Assembly: GCF_008086045.1 (NCBI RefSeq)
Contig: NZ_VSEY01000039.1
Span: 62,001 to 126,000 of the forward strand
Length of the DNA stretch: 64,000 bases
Source: Nonomuraea sp. PA05
GTDB lineage: Bacteria > Actinomycetota > Actinomycetes > Streptosporangiales > Streptosporangiaceae
Direction: 5' to 3'
In this document: positions 17,076-26,437 of the stretch, piece after piece
Layout of the letters: the number at the start of each line of letters is the position of its first letter
How positions within the stretch are numbered: position 1 is the first letter of the stretch
Program-made: the position numbers and the translations under genes
The notes under the pieces: generated by a model
Databases searched by the model: none
Seen by the model: the letters and a program-made list of their open reading frames with translations, nothing else
What the model was told of the DNA's origin: nothing

Positions 17076-17918
17076 ATGGAACGCGAGAAGGTCGCACTCA
17101 CCACCGTTCAGGGGACGATGCTCGCCACCCTGTACGCCCGAGCCCTCGACAGCCGCACCCCCCACCCCATCCTCGGCGACCACACCGCCGACGAGGTGGT
17201 CAGACGCGTCGACCACGACTGGTCCAAGACCGGCACCCGGGTGCCCTGGGACGCGGCCACCCTCGCCCTGCGGGGGCGGGAGCTGGACCGGTGGACCACC
17301 GAGTTCCTGCACGCCCATCCCGGCGAGGTCACCGTCCTGCACCTCGCCTGCGGCCTGGACACCCGCGTGCACCGGCTCGCGCCACCCCCGTCGGTGCGGT
17401 GGGTCGACGTCGACTACCCCGACGTCATCGACCTGCGGCGACGGCTGCTGCCGGAGCCCGGCGGCGACTACCGGATGGCCGGGGCGTCGGTGACCGACGA
17501 GGGATGGCTGGAGGAGGTGCCCGCCGACCGGCCCGTCGTGGTCGTGGCCGAAGGGCTGACGATGTACCTGCACGAGGAGGAGGGGCGGCGGCTGATCCAG
17601 CGGATCTGCGGGCACTTCCCGAGCGGGGAGCTGCTGTTCGACTGCTTCAGCAAGCGGCTGGTGCGGATGGCGCGCAGGATGAGCTGGATGGGGATGGGGA
17701 TCGTGCCCCGGGCCGTGCTGGAGAGCTGGCACTGGGGGATCGACGATCCGCGGGAGCTGGCGGGGTGGTGCGACGGGCTGGAGTTCACGGACGAGCTGTA
17801 CGTGATGGACGTGCCCGACCTGGACAGGCTGCCCGCGGCGGCGCGGATCGGGATCCGGGTGGGGAAGCGGCTGCCGGGCGGGCGGGACTCAGGACGGCTG
17901 CTGCGATTCCGGTTCTGA
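17076..17918 (+). CDS. SAM-dependent methyltransferase, LCM/TcmP-like family
   Basis: A 280-residue class I methyltransferase. The SAM loop is LHLACGLDTRVHRL, the acidic strand is VRWVDVDYPDVIDLRR, and the post-motif region VVVVAEGLTMYLHEEEGRRL has the LTMYL motif of the leucine-carboxyl-methyltransferase/TcmP O-methyltransferase family. ATG 17076-17078 is the natural start. The ribosome site is poor, so translation may begin near the transcript end. Its last 30 bp overlap the convergent NB-ARC gene. Divergence from a GbsR-like regulator suggests inducible expression; the substrate is unknown. Confidence 0.82.
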   Translation: MEREKVALTTVQGTMLATLYARALDSRTPHPILGDHTADEVVRRVDHDWSKTGTRVPWDAATLALRGRELDRWTTEFLHAHPGEVTVLHLACGLDTRVHRLAPPPSVRWVDVDYPDVIDLRRRLLPEPGGDYRMAGASVTDEGWLEEVPADRPVVVVAEGLTMYLHEEEGRRLIQRICGHFPSGELLFDCFSKRLVRMARRMSWMGMGIVPRAVLESWHWGIDDPRELAGWCDGLEFTDELYVMDVPDLDRLPAAARIGIRVGKRLPGGRDSGRLLRFRF

Positions 17919-19874
17919 CCCGTCCTCTCCCATGACGAAGGCGAGGTTCTCCCGTACGAGGCGAGTCGTCGGATGATGAGGGCCGAGCACCCGATCACAC
18001 GCCCTGACGGTCTCCGCATACATGGCGATGGCCCGGTCCACCGCTCCCATCGCGTTATAGGCGTAGGCCAGGTTGTTACGCGATTGCAGGGTATCGGGGT
18101 GATCCGTCCCCAGCACCCGTACCCGGTCGGCCAGCGTCGCCTCGTACAGCGGGATGGCCCTGCTCAGGTTTCCCGCCGACTCGTAGGCTCCGGCGAGGCC
18201 GTTGCGCGCGTACAACGTCCAGGGGTGATCGGAGCCCAGCACCCGCTCGCAGACGGCCAGCGTCGGCTCCAGCAACGAGATCGACCGGCGGTGGTCCCCC
18301 ACCGAATCGTAGGCGGCGGAGAGGTTGAGGCGTGAGTTCAAGGTGCTGGGGTGCTCCGGACCCAGCACCCGCTCGCGGTCGGCCAGCGTCGCCTCGTACA
18401 GCGAGATCGACCGGGAAAGATCCCCCGTCGCGTGATGAACGGCGGCAAGGCTGTTACGGGCGATCAGGGTGGCGGAATGGTCCGCGCCGCGCAGCCGCTC
18501 GTAGGCCAGGAGTGCGCGTTCGCAGTAACCGAGAGCGCGGCCCGTCGCCCCCTGGCCGTTCAGGAAGAGACCCGCGTCGTTGAGCAGCCGGGCAGTGATC
18601 ACGGTGTCGGTCTCAGGAGGCGCCCAGTCGAACAGAGCGGTGATGTGCGGCATCAGCACTCGCCACTGGGGCCACTCGGCAGGGTCTCCCGCGCTTTCGG
18701 GAGTGGCGGCGGCGAGCAGGGCAGCCGCCCAGCCGCGGGCGTCGTCGATGTCCTCGGCCGGACGGTGCGGGTCTTCGGGATCGGCGGTGCGTGCGACGGC
18801 CTGGACGAGGCGATGCACCGTGATGCTCGTCTCATCCAAGGCGATCATGTTGAAGGCGGCCAGCTCGCCCATGGCGTGGTCCGCATCGGGCCCCCAGCGG
18901 CCGAACAGGTTCCGGGGGATGGGGTCGGTACCGTACCAGGCCAGAACGCGTAACAGATGCCCGGCCAGCGGGGTGTCGGCCAGACGGTCCAGGGTGAGCC
19001 GCCAGATGCGGGCGACGGTGCGCTCGGCCTGCGACCCCCGGGCGGCGCGGCCGTACATAACCGCGGGCTGCTCGCGAAGCTGCCGCAGGTAGGCGCGAGG
19101 GGTCAACCGGGTCTGGTGCAGGTATCCGCCCGCCTGCTCGACTGCCAGTGGCAGGCATCCCAGCTCCCGCGCCAGCTCCAGCGCACCGTCCGGCTCCACT
19201 GGCCCCGCGAGCCGGGTGAGCAGGTCCACGGCGTCCTCTTCGCTCAGCACCCCAAGCGAGATCACCTCCGCGTCCAGCCGGTGCCAGCCGTACCCGAGCC
19301 GGCTGGTCACCAGCACTCGCCCTCGCAACGTCCGCCGTAGCAACGGCTCGACGTCGGCCGGGTCGGTGACGTCGTCCAGCACCACGAGCCACCCCTCGTG
19401 CGCGGCCAGCCACGCGCTCGCCCGCTCGGCCAACGCTTCCAGCGGCAACGTCGCGGCCAGCTCCGGTTGCAGCCCGGCAGCCAGCGTGGCCAGCCCCGCC
19501 CGTACCGCGGCGGAGCTGTCGGCGGTGATCCACCACACCGGATTGCACGTCCCGGACAAGGCCTGGGCCCGGGCATACCGGGCGGCCAGGGTGGACTTGC
19601 CGATGCCGCCCAGCCCGTGCACCGCCGCCACGACCACACCGCCAGAGACCCGCAGCGCCGTGTCCAGCTCGGCCAGCTCCTGCTCGCGCCCCACGAACAC
19701 CTGCTCGTGCCAGGGCACGCACACCGTCGCGGGCGGCGCCGCCACCTCGGTGATCGGCCTCAGCGTCTCGGCGGGCAGCACCGTCTGGCTGATGACCTGG
19801 TCACCGCCCGCCTGGAACAGGCTCGCCTGCCCGGAGGCGGTGCCCTTCATCCGGAGCCGCTCTTCGGCTGACAT
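17889..19874 (-). CDS. NB-ARC/TPR protein (STAND-type ATPase)
   Basis: A 661-residue protein. After a 60-residue N-terminal segment come WHEQVFVGREQELAELD, the P-loop VHGLGGIGKSTLAARYARA and Walker B WLVVLDDVTDPADVEPLL, then winged-helix-like sequence (LGCLPLAVEQAGGYLHQT). Residues about 450-655 contain roughly five kinesin-light-chain-type TPR units of 42 residues with recurrent RAIPLYEATLADRxRVLG-DHPxTL. This is the signal-transduction STAND arrangement: nucleotide-driven assembly with a TPR sensor. The N-terminal segment carries no effector I recognise. Similar proteins act as regulators or in phage defence; nothing here decides which. Confidence 0.85.
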   Translation of the reverse strand: MSAEERLRMKGTASGQASLFQAGGDQVISQTVLPAETLRPITEVAAPPATVCVPWHEQVFVGREQELAELDTALRVSGGVVVAAVHGLGGIGKSTLAARYARAQALSGTCNPVWWITADSSAAVRAGLATLAAGLQPELAATLPLEALAERASAWLAAHEGWLVVLDDVTDPADVEPLLRRTLRGRVLVTSRLGYGWHRLDAEVISLGVLSEEDAVDLLTRLAGPVEPDGALELARELGCLPLAVEQAGGYLHQTRLTPRAYLRQLREQPAVMYGRAARGSQAERTVARIWRLTLDRLADTPLAGHLLRVLAWYGTDPIPRNLFGRWGPDADHAMGELAAFNMIALDETSITVHRLVQAVARTADPEDPHRPAEDIDDARGWAAALLAAATPESAGDPAEWPQWRVLMPHITALFDWAPPETDTVITARLLNDAGLFLNGQGATGRALGYCERALLAYERLRGADHSATLIARNSLAAVHHATGDLSRSISLYEATLADRERVLGPEHPSTLNSRLNLSAAYDSVGDHRRSISLLEPTLAVCERVLGSDHPWTLYARNGLAGAYESAGNLSRAIPLYEATLADRVRVLGTDHPDTLQSRNNLAYAYNAMGAVDRAIAMYAETVRACDRVLGPHHPTTRLVRENLAFVMGEDGSEPESQQPS

Positions 19875-19991
19875 GCCTCCAGAGTGCTACAGACCCGGTG
19901 CCGCCGAGCCTGTCAGTGACAAACGTGTTACACACCTCCTGTTCGCTAAGGTGAGGCGTTCGAATCCGATCTTGACCCCCCGGGAAGTGAA

Positions 19992-20867
19992 GTGCCCCGC
20001 CATCACCGATTAGGCGTCCCCGCCCTGCTCGTCACCGCCCTCTACGTCGCCGCCCTCCTGATCACCGCCGCGCTCGCCCTGACCACCGGCGACCTCGCCC
20101 CCCTGTGGCGGCTGACGGTGTTCGCGCAGGTGGAGGAGGTCGTCGAGGCGACGCCGCAGAACGTGGCCACCATGCTGCTGATCGGCGCGCCCTGGGCCTG
20201 CGCGCTGTGGGTCTGCCTGCGCGGCCCGCGCGCGGGCACGCCGCCCGAACCGACCGCGCAGGCACAGCGGCTGCGCGTGGCGCTGTACGCCGCCGCGGCG
20301 GCCTGGCTGCTCTACCCGATCGCGCCCGGCTGGCCCTGGTGGGCGGTGGCGCTGGACTCGCTGCTGATGCTCGCGGTCGTGCTGCTGTTTCCTCCGGTGC
20401 TGGGCGACGGCCTGGAGTACGCGGGCGTGGCGCGCGTCGCCGGGGTGCTCGCGTACGGAGGCGGCGTCGTCGTCGCGTTGACCGACGAGCTCGGCGTGGA
20501 CCTCGGCCTGTTCTCCCTGCTCTGCGCGCTGGGCCAGCTCGTGTGGATGGTGCTGGTGCTGCGGGCGCAGCGGTGGGACGGCCGCTGGCCGTTCGTCACG
20601 TACCTGTACGGGATCACGTCCCTGGTGCTGCCGATGCTCGTGCTGGCGGTGGGCTGGATGCTGGTGGACGCCGGCAGCCTCTACTACAGCCTCGCGGCGG
20701 CGGCCGGGGTGCTGATGGCGACCTGGCTGGCCCGGTCGGCGCATGACCTCGCCGACCCGCGCAACCGGCCGGTCACGCCCGTACCGCTGCCCACGGAGCC
20801 CGCCGCGTCCGCTGGGCCCGCGCAGCCTGATGAGCCCGCAGGGCCCGCGGAGCCGGCGACCCCGTGA
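19992..20867 (+). CDS. Integral membrane protein of unknown function
   Basis: A 291-residue protein with about eight hydrophobic segments and a Pro/Ala-rich cytoplasmic tail. The start is GTG 19992-19994 after GGGAAGTGAA. It resembles the membrane half of the protein encoded at 35807-37567: both have an 'R-DGRW' loop before the last membrane segments and a closing TWLARSAHDLADP / VWLARTAHELAQP helix. The two are distant paralogues with no known function. It is divergent from the NB-ARC gene and converges with the amidohydrolase gene 4 bp away. Confidence 0.72.
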   Translation: MPRHHRLGVPALLVTALYVAALLITAALALTTGDLAPLWRLTVFAQVEEVVEATPQNVATMLLIGAPWACALWVCLRGPRAGTPPEPTAQAQRLRVALYAAAAAWLLYPIAPGWPWWAVALDSLLMLAVVLLFPPVLGDGLEYAGVARVAGVLAYGGGVVVALTDELGVDLGLFSLLCALGQLVWMVLVLRAQRWDGRWPFVTYLYGITSLVLPMLVLAVGWMLVDAGSLYYSLAAAAGVLMATWLARSAHDLADPRNRPVTPVPLPTEPAASAGPAQPDEPAGPAEPATP

Positions 20868-20871
20868 GGGG

Positions 20872-22617
20872 TCACGCGCATCTGTGGTCGGCGCCCAGGA
20901 ACGTGCCGGTGCGCCGCGCGCTCCCGTAACCGGCGGCGAACGCGCCGTCCTCGAAGACCGGCTCGCCCGCCACGCACACCGCCCTGACGGCGGCGTCGCT
21001 GCGGTTCACCATCCGCCGCACGCCGCCGAAGTCCGGCATGGGCGCCTCGTGGTAGCCGGACAGCCGGTCGTCGAGCCCCGCCGGATCCACCACGACCAGG
21101 TCCGCCCGGTCGCCGGTGCGCAGCGTGCCCGCCCGCAGCCCGAACCAGTCGGCCAGCTCGCCGGTCAGCCGGCGCACCGCCTCCTCCACCGTCATGAACG
21201 GCCGGCCCGCCGCCTGCGCGGACACGACGCGTTGCAGCAGCCGCAGCGGCACGTTGTAGTGCGCCATGTTGCGCAGGTGCGCCCCCGTCTCGGCGAACCC
21301 CGGGTGCACCGCCGGATGGCGGGCCAGCCGGTCCAGGACGTGCGGCCGGTGGTTGGCGATCGTGGTGCGCCAGCGCAGCCGCGACCCGTGCGCCACCACG
21401 AGGTCGAGGAACGTCTCGGCCGGGTGCCGCCCGCGCTCGCCCGCCACCTCGCCGAACGACCGGCCCACCACCGCCTCGTCGGGGCAGGAGACGATGGCGG
21501 CGTCGTACAGGTGCCGGAAACGGCTGTCGTAGTCGCGGCGGAACCACCGCCGGTAGGCGCGCCGCGACAGCAGCCGCGCCCGCTCCGCCTCCTGCCGCAG
21601 GTGCAGCGCGGCGGCGGTGGCGCCGAAGTCCTCGAAGATGGCCAGGTCGATGCCGTCGGCGTACAGCTCGTACGGCACCGGCAGGTGCTGCCAGCGCACC
21701 TCCGCCCCCAGCAGCCGGTTGGCCGGCGCGGTCGCGCGCGTCAGCACGGCGGGCAGCACGGTCGGCAGCACCGGCGCGGCCCTCGGGTCGAGCGCCGCCA
21801 GCAGCGACGTCTTCAGCCGGGGCCGCACCCCCAGCCCCGCGCTGGCCAGCAGGAACAGCAGGCTGCTCCACGGCCTGGCGGTGTCGGGGGCGCTCTGCAG
21901 GACCCGGCCGCGCGCCCGCAGCACCCGATGCAGCGCGCGGTACTCGCGCCAGCCCGCGAACGTGGACGGCGGCCGAGCCGACCGGAACCGTTCGCCGTCG
22001 AGACGGCAGTGCGTGCTGCTCACCGTGGACAGCCCGAGAAACCCGGCGTCCAGGGCGCGGTCCAGCAGCGCCGCCATCCGGTCGAGATCCTCGCCCGTGG
22101 CCGGGTCGGCGCCGACCGCGCGGCCCAGCCCCATGACGTACGCCCGCAGGTCGGAGTGGCCGAGGAAGGCGGCCACGTTCGGGCCCAGCGGGCGGGCCAG
22201 CAGCGCCCGCACGTACTCGTCGGCGCCCGACCAGCGGCGGTGCCGCTTCAGGGCGTCGAGGACGGCGGCGTGCGGCAGCGCCTCGACCCGGCTGAACAGG
22301 TCCGCCGCGTCGTCGGCCGCGCAGTAGACGGCCGACAGCGAGCAGTTGCCCAGCACGACGGTGGTGACGCCGTGCCGTACGGACTCGGGCAGCCCGGGAG
22401 ACAGCAGCACCTCGATGTCGTAGTGGGTGTGCACGTCCAGGAAGCCCGGCAGCACCCAGCAGCCGCCCGCGTCGAGCACCTTCGGGCAGCCCGCCCGCGG
22501 CAGCGGCTCGGCCGACACGGCCGCCACCCGCCCGGCCCGCACCCCCAGGTCGCGGACCGCGGAGGGGCTCCCCGTGCCGTCGAACCAGCGGCCCCCCTTG
22601 ATGATCAAGTCGAACAT
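20872..22617 (-). CDS. N-acyl-D-amino-acid deacylase-like amidohydrolase
   Basis: A 581-residue metal-dependent hydrolase starting MFDLIIKGGRWFDGTG with the metal motif GFLDVHTHYDIEVL and the strand VTTVVLGNCSLS. It ends with the usual amidohydrolase beta-sandwich return (GTLRTGDRADLVVVDPAGL). This is the N-acyl-D-aspartate/glutamate deacylase or D-aminoacylase group. The length is somewhat greater than usual because of an insertion in the middle (about residues 200-330). It lies alone downstream of the ABC exporter genes, separated by a 28-bp tandem duplication. Confidence 0.82.
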   Translation of the reverse strand: MFDLIIKGGRWFDGTGSPSAVRDLGVRAGRVAAVSAEPLPRAGCPKVLDAGGCWVLPGFLDVHTHYDIEVLLSPGLPESVRHGVTTVVLGNCSLSAVYCAADDAADLFSRVEALPHAAVLDALKRHRRWSGADEYVRALLARPLGPNVAAFLGHSDLRAYVMGLGRAVGADPATGEDLDRMAALLDRALDAGFLGLSTVSSTHCRLDGERFRSARPPSTFAGWREYRALHRVLRARGRVLQSAPDTARPWSSLLFLLASAGLGVRPRLKTSLLAALDPRAAPVLPTVLPAVLTRATAPANRLLGAEVRWQHLPVPYELYADGIDLAIFEDFGATAAALHLRQEAERARLLSRRAYRRWFRRDYDSRFRHLYDAAIVSCPDEAVVGRSFGEVAGERGRHPAETFLDLVVAHGSRLRWRTTIANHRPHVLDRLARHPAVHPGFAETGAHLRNMAHYNVPLRLLQRVVSAQAAGRPFMTVEEAVRRLTGELADWFGLRAGTLRTGDRADLVVVDPAGLDDRLSGYHEAPMPDFGGVRRMVNRSDAAVRAVCVAGEPVFEDGAFAAGYGSARRTGTFLGADHRCA

Positions 22618-22710
22618 CGCGTCCTTCGGCTGTCGCGTACGGTGAGCGATCGTTCGAACACCCTACGACATGGAGCGGCGGCCGGACCGCGTCCACAGCA
22701 CGCGTGTCCG

Positions 22711-22766
22711 GCCGCCACCCCGCTCAGTCGACCTCCAGGCCGCCACCCCGCTCAGTCGACCTCCAC
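22711..22766. repeat. 28-bp tandem duplication of the 3' end of the ABC exporter gene
   Basis: Copies 22711-22738 and 22739-22766 agree at 27 of 28 positions (GCCGCCACCCCGCTCAGTCG and onward). The right copy contains the exporter's last codons and stop (22752-22754); the left copy repeats them beyond the stop. Confidence 0.9.
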
Positions 22767-24704
22767 CACCGCCTGCGCGAACTGCGCCGAGTACAGCCGG
22801 GCGTAGGCGCCGCCCGCCGCCAGCAGCGACTCGTGCGTCCCCTGCTCGACGATCCGCCCGTCCTCCATCACCAGGATCAGGCTGGCGTCGCGGATCGTGG
22901 ACAGCCGGTGCGCGATCACGAAGCTCGTCCTGCCCTCCCGCAGCGAGCTCATCGCCCGCTGGATGAGCACCTCCGTCCGGGTGTCGACCGAGCTGGTCGC
23001 CTCGTCCAGGATGAGGATGGCCGGCTCCGACAGGAACGCCCGCGCGATCGTGATGAGCTGCTTCTCGCCCGCGCTGACCGCCGCGCCCTCCTCGTCGATC
23101 ATCGTGTCGTAGCCGTCGGGCAGCGTGTGCGCGATGCGGTCCACGTGGGCGGCCTCGGCGGCGGCCTCGATCCGCGCGCGCGTGGCGTCCTCCGCGCCGT
23201 AGCCGATGTTCTCCGCGATGGTGCCGCCGAACAGCCAGGTGTCCTGCAGCACCATGCCGATGTTCGCGCGCAGTTCCTCGCGCGGCATCTCGGCGATGTC
23301 GACGCCGTCGAGCGTGATCCGGCCGCCCGTCACCTCGTAGAAGCGCATGACGAGGTTGACCAGCGTCGTCTTGCCCGCGCCCGTCGGGCCGACGATGGCG
23401 ACCGTCTGGCCCGGCTCCACGGTCAGCGACAGGTTCTCGATCAGCGGCCGGTCCTCGGCGTACCTGAAGGACACGTTCTCGAACGCCACCCGCCCCCTGA
23501 CCCGCTCCGGCGCCGCCCGCCCGGCCGGTTCGGCGGACTGCTCGGGCGCCTCCAGCAGCTCGAAGACCCGCTCGGCCGAGGCGACACCCGACTGCACGAG
23601 GCTCGCCATGCCGGCCACCTGGGTCAGCGGCTGGCTGAACTGCCGCGAGTACTGCACGAACGCCTGCACGTCGCCCAGCGAGATCGAGCCCGACGCCACC
23701 TTCAGCCCGCCCACCACGGCGACCAGCACGTAGTTGAGGTTGCCGATGAACATCATGGCCGGCTGGATGACGCCGGAGATGAACTGGGCGCGGAAGCTGG
23801 AGACGAACAGGGCCTGGTTGTGCTCCTCGAAGGTCTCGGCGGCCTCCTTCTGCCTGCCGAACACCTTGACCAGCGTGTGCCCGCCGTACATCTCCTCGAT
23901 GTGCCCGTTCAGCTTGCCCGTCGAGGACCACTGCTTGATGAACTGCGGCTGCGCCCGCTTACCGATGACGGCGGTCACGTACACCGACACCGGCACCGTC
24001 ACCAGCGCGATCAGCGCCAGCACCGGCGAGATCCAGAACATCACCACCAGCACCCCCACGACCGTCAGCACCGACGAGATGAGCTGGCTCATCGTCTGCT
24101 GCAACGTCTGCGCGATGTTGTCGGTGTCGTTCGTGGCGCGGCTGAGGATCTCGCCGCGCGGCTGCCCGTCGAAGTAGCTCAGCGGCAGCCGGGCCAGCTT
24201 GCCCTCGATCCGCTCGCGCAGCCGCGCCGCCGCCCGCTGCACCACCACGGTCGTCAGCCGGAACTGCACGATGCCCAGCAGCGCCGCCACCACGTACAGC
24301 GCCAGCACCCAGCCCAGCACGTGCGCCAGGGCAGTGAAGTCGATGCCGCGGCCCGGCACGACGTTCATCGAGGCGACCATGTCGGCGAACGTGTCCTGCC
24401 CGCCGGCCCGCAGCCCCGCCACGGCCTGCTCCTTGGTGGCCCCCGCCGGGAGCCGCTCACCGATGATGCCGGTGAAGATGAGGTCCGTGGCCTGGCCGAG
24501 GATCTTGGGCCCCGTCACCGTCAGCGCCACGCTGGCCGCGCCGAGCACCAGGATGACGATCAGCAGCGCCCGCTCCGGGCGCAGCAGCGTCGTCAGCTTG
24601 CGCAGCGTGCCACCGAAGTCCAGCGCCTTCTCCGCCGGTCCGCCCATCATCCGGCCCGGGCCGAACCCGGGCTGCGGGCGCCGCGCCGGCGCCTGAGTCG
24701 TCAC
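22752..24704 (-). CDS. ABC exporter half-transporter, catalytic-site subunit of a heterodimer
   Basis: A 650-residue type IV exporter subunit: six membrane helices followed by an ATPase with Walker A GPTGAGKTTLVNLVMRFYE, Walker B ILILDEATSSVD (glutamate present) and switch FVIAHRLSTIRD. Its signature loop is VSAGEKQLITIAR instead of LSGGQRQR, i.e. degenerate. The partner encoded just upstream has the complementary defects, the classic asymmetric-heterodimer pattern. GTG 24702-24704 overlaps the partner's stop by 4 bp. A Gly/Arg/Met-rich N-terminal tail precedes the first helix. The transport substrate is unknown, probably a drug or the product of neighbouring genes. Confidence 0.9.
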   Translation of the reverse strand: MTTQAPARRPQPGFGPGRMMGGPAEKALDFGGTLRKLTTLLRPERALLIVILVLGAASVALTVTGPKILGQATDLIFTGIIGERLPAGATKEQAVAGLRAGGQDTFADMVASMNVVPGRGIDFTALAHVLGWVLALYVVAALLGIVQFRLTTVVVQRAAARLRERIEGKLARLPLSYFDGQPRGEILSRATNDTDNIAQTLQQTMSQLISSVLTVVGVLVVMFWISPVLALIALVTVPVSVYVTAVIGKRAQPQFIKQWSSTGKLNGHIEEMYGGHTLVKVFGRQKEAAETFEEHNQALFVSSFRAQFISGVIQPAMMFIGNLNYVLVAVVGGLKVASGSISLGDVQAFVQYSRQFSQPLTQVAGMASLVQSGVASAERVFELLEAPEQSAEPAGRAAPERVRGRVAFENVSFRYAEDRPLIENLSLTVEPGQTVAIVGPTGAGKTTLVNLVMRFYEVTGGRITLDGVDIAEMPREELRANIGMVLQDTWLFGGTIAENIGYGAEDATRARIEAAAEAAHVDRIAHTLPDGYDTMIDEEGAAVSAGEKQLITIARAFLSEPAILILDEATSSVDTRTEVLIQRAMSSLREGRTSFVIAHRLSTIRDASLILVMEDGRIVEQGTHESLLAAGGAYARLYSAQFAQAVVEVD

Positions 24705-26437
24705 GCTGCCGCCTCCTGTTCCGTGAGCTGCGACAGCACGATCTCCCTGTACGTCGGGCAGCCGTCCATCAGCTCGGCATGGGTGCCGCTGCCGGCCACG
24801 CGCCCGTCCTCCAGGACGATGATGCGGTCGGCGTCGCGGATCGTGCTCACCCGCTGGGCCACGATCACGATCGTCGCGTCGGCGATCTCCTCGGCCAGCG
24901 CGGCCCGCAGCCGCGCGTCGGTGGCATAGTCGAGCGCCGAGAACGAGTCGTCGAACAGGTAGATCTCCGGCCGGTGCACCAGCGTCCGCGCGATCGCCAG
25001 GCGCTGCCGCTGCCCGCCCGACACGTTCGTGCCGCCCTGCGAGATCGGCTCGTCCAGCCCGCCGGGCATCGCCTCCACGAACGCGCGGGCCTGCGCCACC
25101 TCCAGTGCCCGCCACAACTCCTCGTCGGTCGCGTCCGGCTTGCCGTAACGCAAGTTGGAGGCGACCGTGCCGGTGAACAGGTACGGCGACTGCGGCACCA
25201 GCCCGACCGCCCCGGCCAGCGCCGCCTGGTCGAGGTCGCGCACGTTGACGCCGTCCACCAGCACCTCGCCGGCGGTCGCGTCGAACAGCCGCGGGATAAG
25301 GTTGAGCAGCGTCGTCTTGCCGCTGCCCGTACTGCCGATGATCGCCGTGGTACGTCCAGGCCGCGCCGCGAAGCTCACCTCGCACAGCACCGGCTCCTCC
25401 GCGCCCGGGTAGCGGAAGTCCACCGACCGCAGCTCCAGCTCACCGGCGTGGCGCTCCCGCGTGACGGCGGCCGCCGGCGGGTGCACGGTCGGCTCGGTCG
25501 CCAGCACCTCCTCGACCCGCTCGGCGCACACCTCGGCGCGCGGGATCATCATGAACATGAACATCGCCATCATCACCGACATGAGGATCTGCATGAGGTA
25601 GGAGATGACGGCGGTCAGCGCGCCCACCTCCATGGCCCCGTCGGCGATGCGGTGGCCGCCGAACCACACCACGGCGACGCTGGAGACGTTCACCACCAGC
25701 ATGACCGTGGGGAACATCAGCGCCATCAGCCGCCCGACCCGCAACGACACCTCGGTCAGGCGGTCGTTGTCATCGGCGAAGCGGTCGCGCTCGTACTGGT
25801 CGCGGACGAAGGCCCTGATGACCCGGATGCCGGTGATCTGCTCGCGCAGCACCTGGTTGATCCGGTCGATGCGCTCCTGCATCGTACGGAAGAGCGGGCG
25901 CATCCGCACCACGATGACCGCCACGATGACGATCATCACCGGCAGCGCGACGAGCAGCAGCGACGACAGCGTCACGTCCTGCCGCAACGCCAGCACGATC
26001 CCGCCGACGCACATGATCGGCGCGGCCACCATCATGGTGAACGCCATCAGCACCAGCAACTGGATCTGCTGCACGTCGTTGGTCGTCCGGGTGATCAGCG
26101 ACGGCGCGCCGAACCTGCCGACCTCCTGCGCCGAGAAGTGCTGCACCCGGTGGAAGATCGCGCCCCGCAGGTCGCGGCCCAGGGCCATCGAGGTCCTGGC
26201 GCCGTAGTAGACCGCCACGGTCGCGCAGATGATCTGGACGAGCGTCACACCGAGCATCACCAGCCCGATGCGCATGATGTAACCGGTGTCGCCCTTGACG
26301 ACGCCGTCGTCGATGATGTCGGCGTTCAGAGTGGGGAGATAGAGGGTGGCCAGCGTCTGCACGAACTGGAAGAGCACGACGAGCGTGATCTCTCTCCGGT
26401 ACGGCCTGAGCTGGACCCGCAACAGTCGGAACAGCAT
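24701..26437 (-). CDS. ABC exporter half-transporter, degenerate-site subunit of a heterodimer
   Basis: A 578-residue exporter subunit with six membrane helices and an ATPase with Walker A GSTGSGKTTLLNL and canonical signature NVSGGQRQRLAIAR. Two catalytic residues are replaced: Walker B reads IYLFDDSFSALD (Glu to Asp) and the switch reads IVAQRVSTIRD (His to Gln). Together with the degenerate signature of the next subunit this leaves one hydrolytic site, as in BmrCD or TM287/288. The start is ATG 26435-26437, overlapping the tetR stop; a TTG one codon upstream is possible. tetR and the two subunits form one operon. Confidence 0.9.
   Translation of the reverse strand: MLFRLLRVQLRPYRREITLVVLFQFVQTLATLYLPTLNADIIDDGVVKGDTGYIMRIGLVMLGVTLVQIICATVAVYYGARTSMALGRDLRGAIFHRVQHFSAQEVGRFGAPSLITRTTNDVQQIQLLVLMAFTMMVAAPIMCVGGIVLALRQDVTLSSLLLVALPVMIVIVAVIVVRMRPLFRTMQERIDRINQVLREQITGIRVIRAFVRDQYERDRFADDNDRLTEVSLRVGRLMALMFPTVMLVVNVSSVAVVWFGGHRIADGAMEVGALTAVISYLMQILMSVMMAMFMFMMIPRAEVCAERVEEVLATEPTVHPPAAAVTRERHAGELELRSVDFRYPGAEEPVLCEVSFAARPGRTTAIIGSTGSGKTTLLNLIPRLFDATAGEVLVDGVNVRDLDQAALAGAVGLVPQSPYLFTGTVASNLRYGKPDATDEELWRALEVAQARAFVEAMPGGLDEPISQGGTNVSGGQRQRLAIARTLVHRPEIYLFDDSFSALDYATDARLRAALAEEIADATIVIVAQRVSTIRDADRIIVLEDGRVAGSGTHAELMDGCPTYREIVLSQLTEQEAAA

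Noticed and set aside
19958..19967. GTTCGAATCC, which looks like a tRNA T-loop
   Set aside because: The flanking bases do not form a T stem, acceptor stem or anticodon arm, and the site is in the promoter of a membrane-protein gene.
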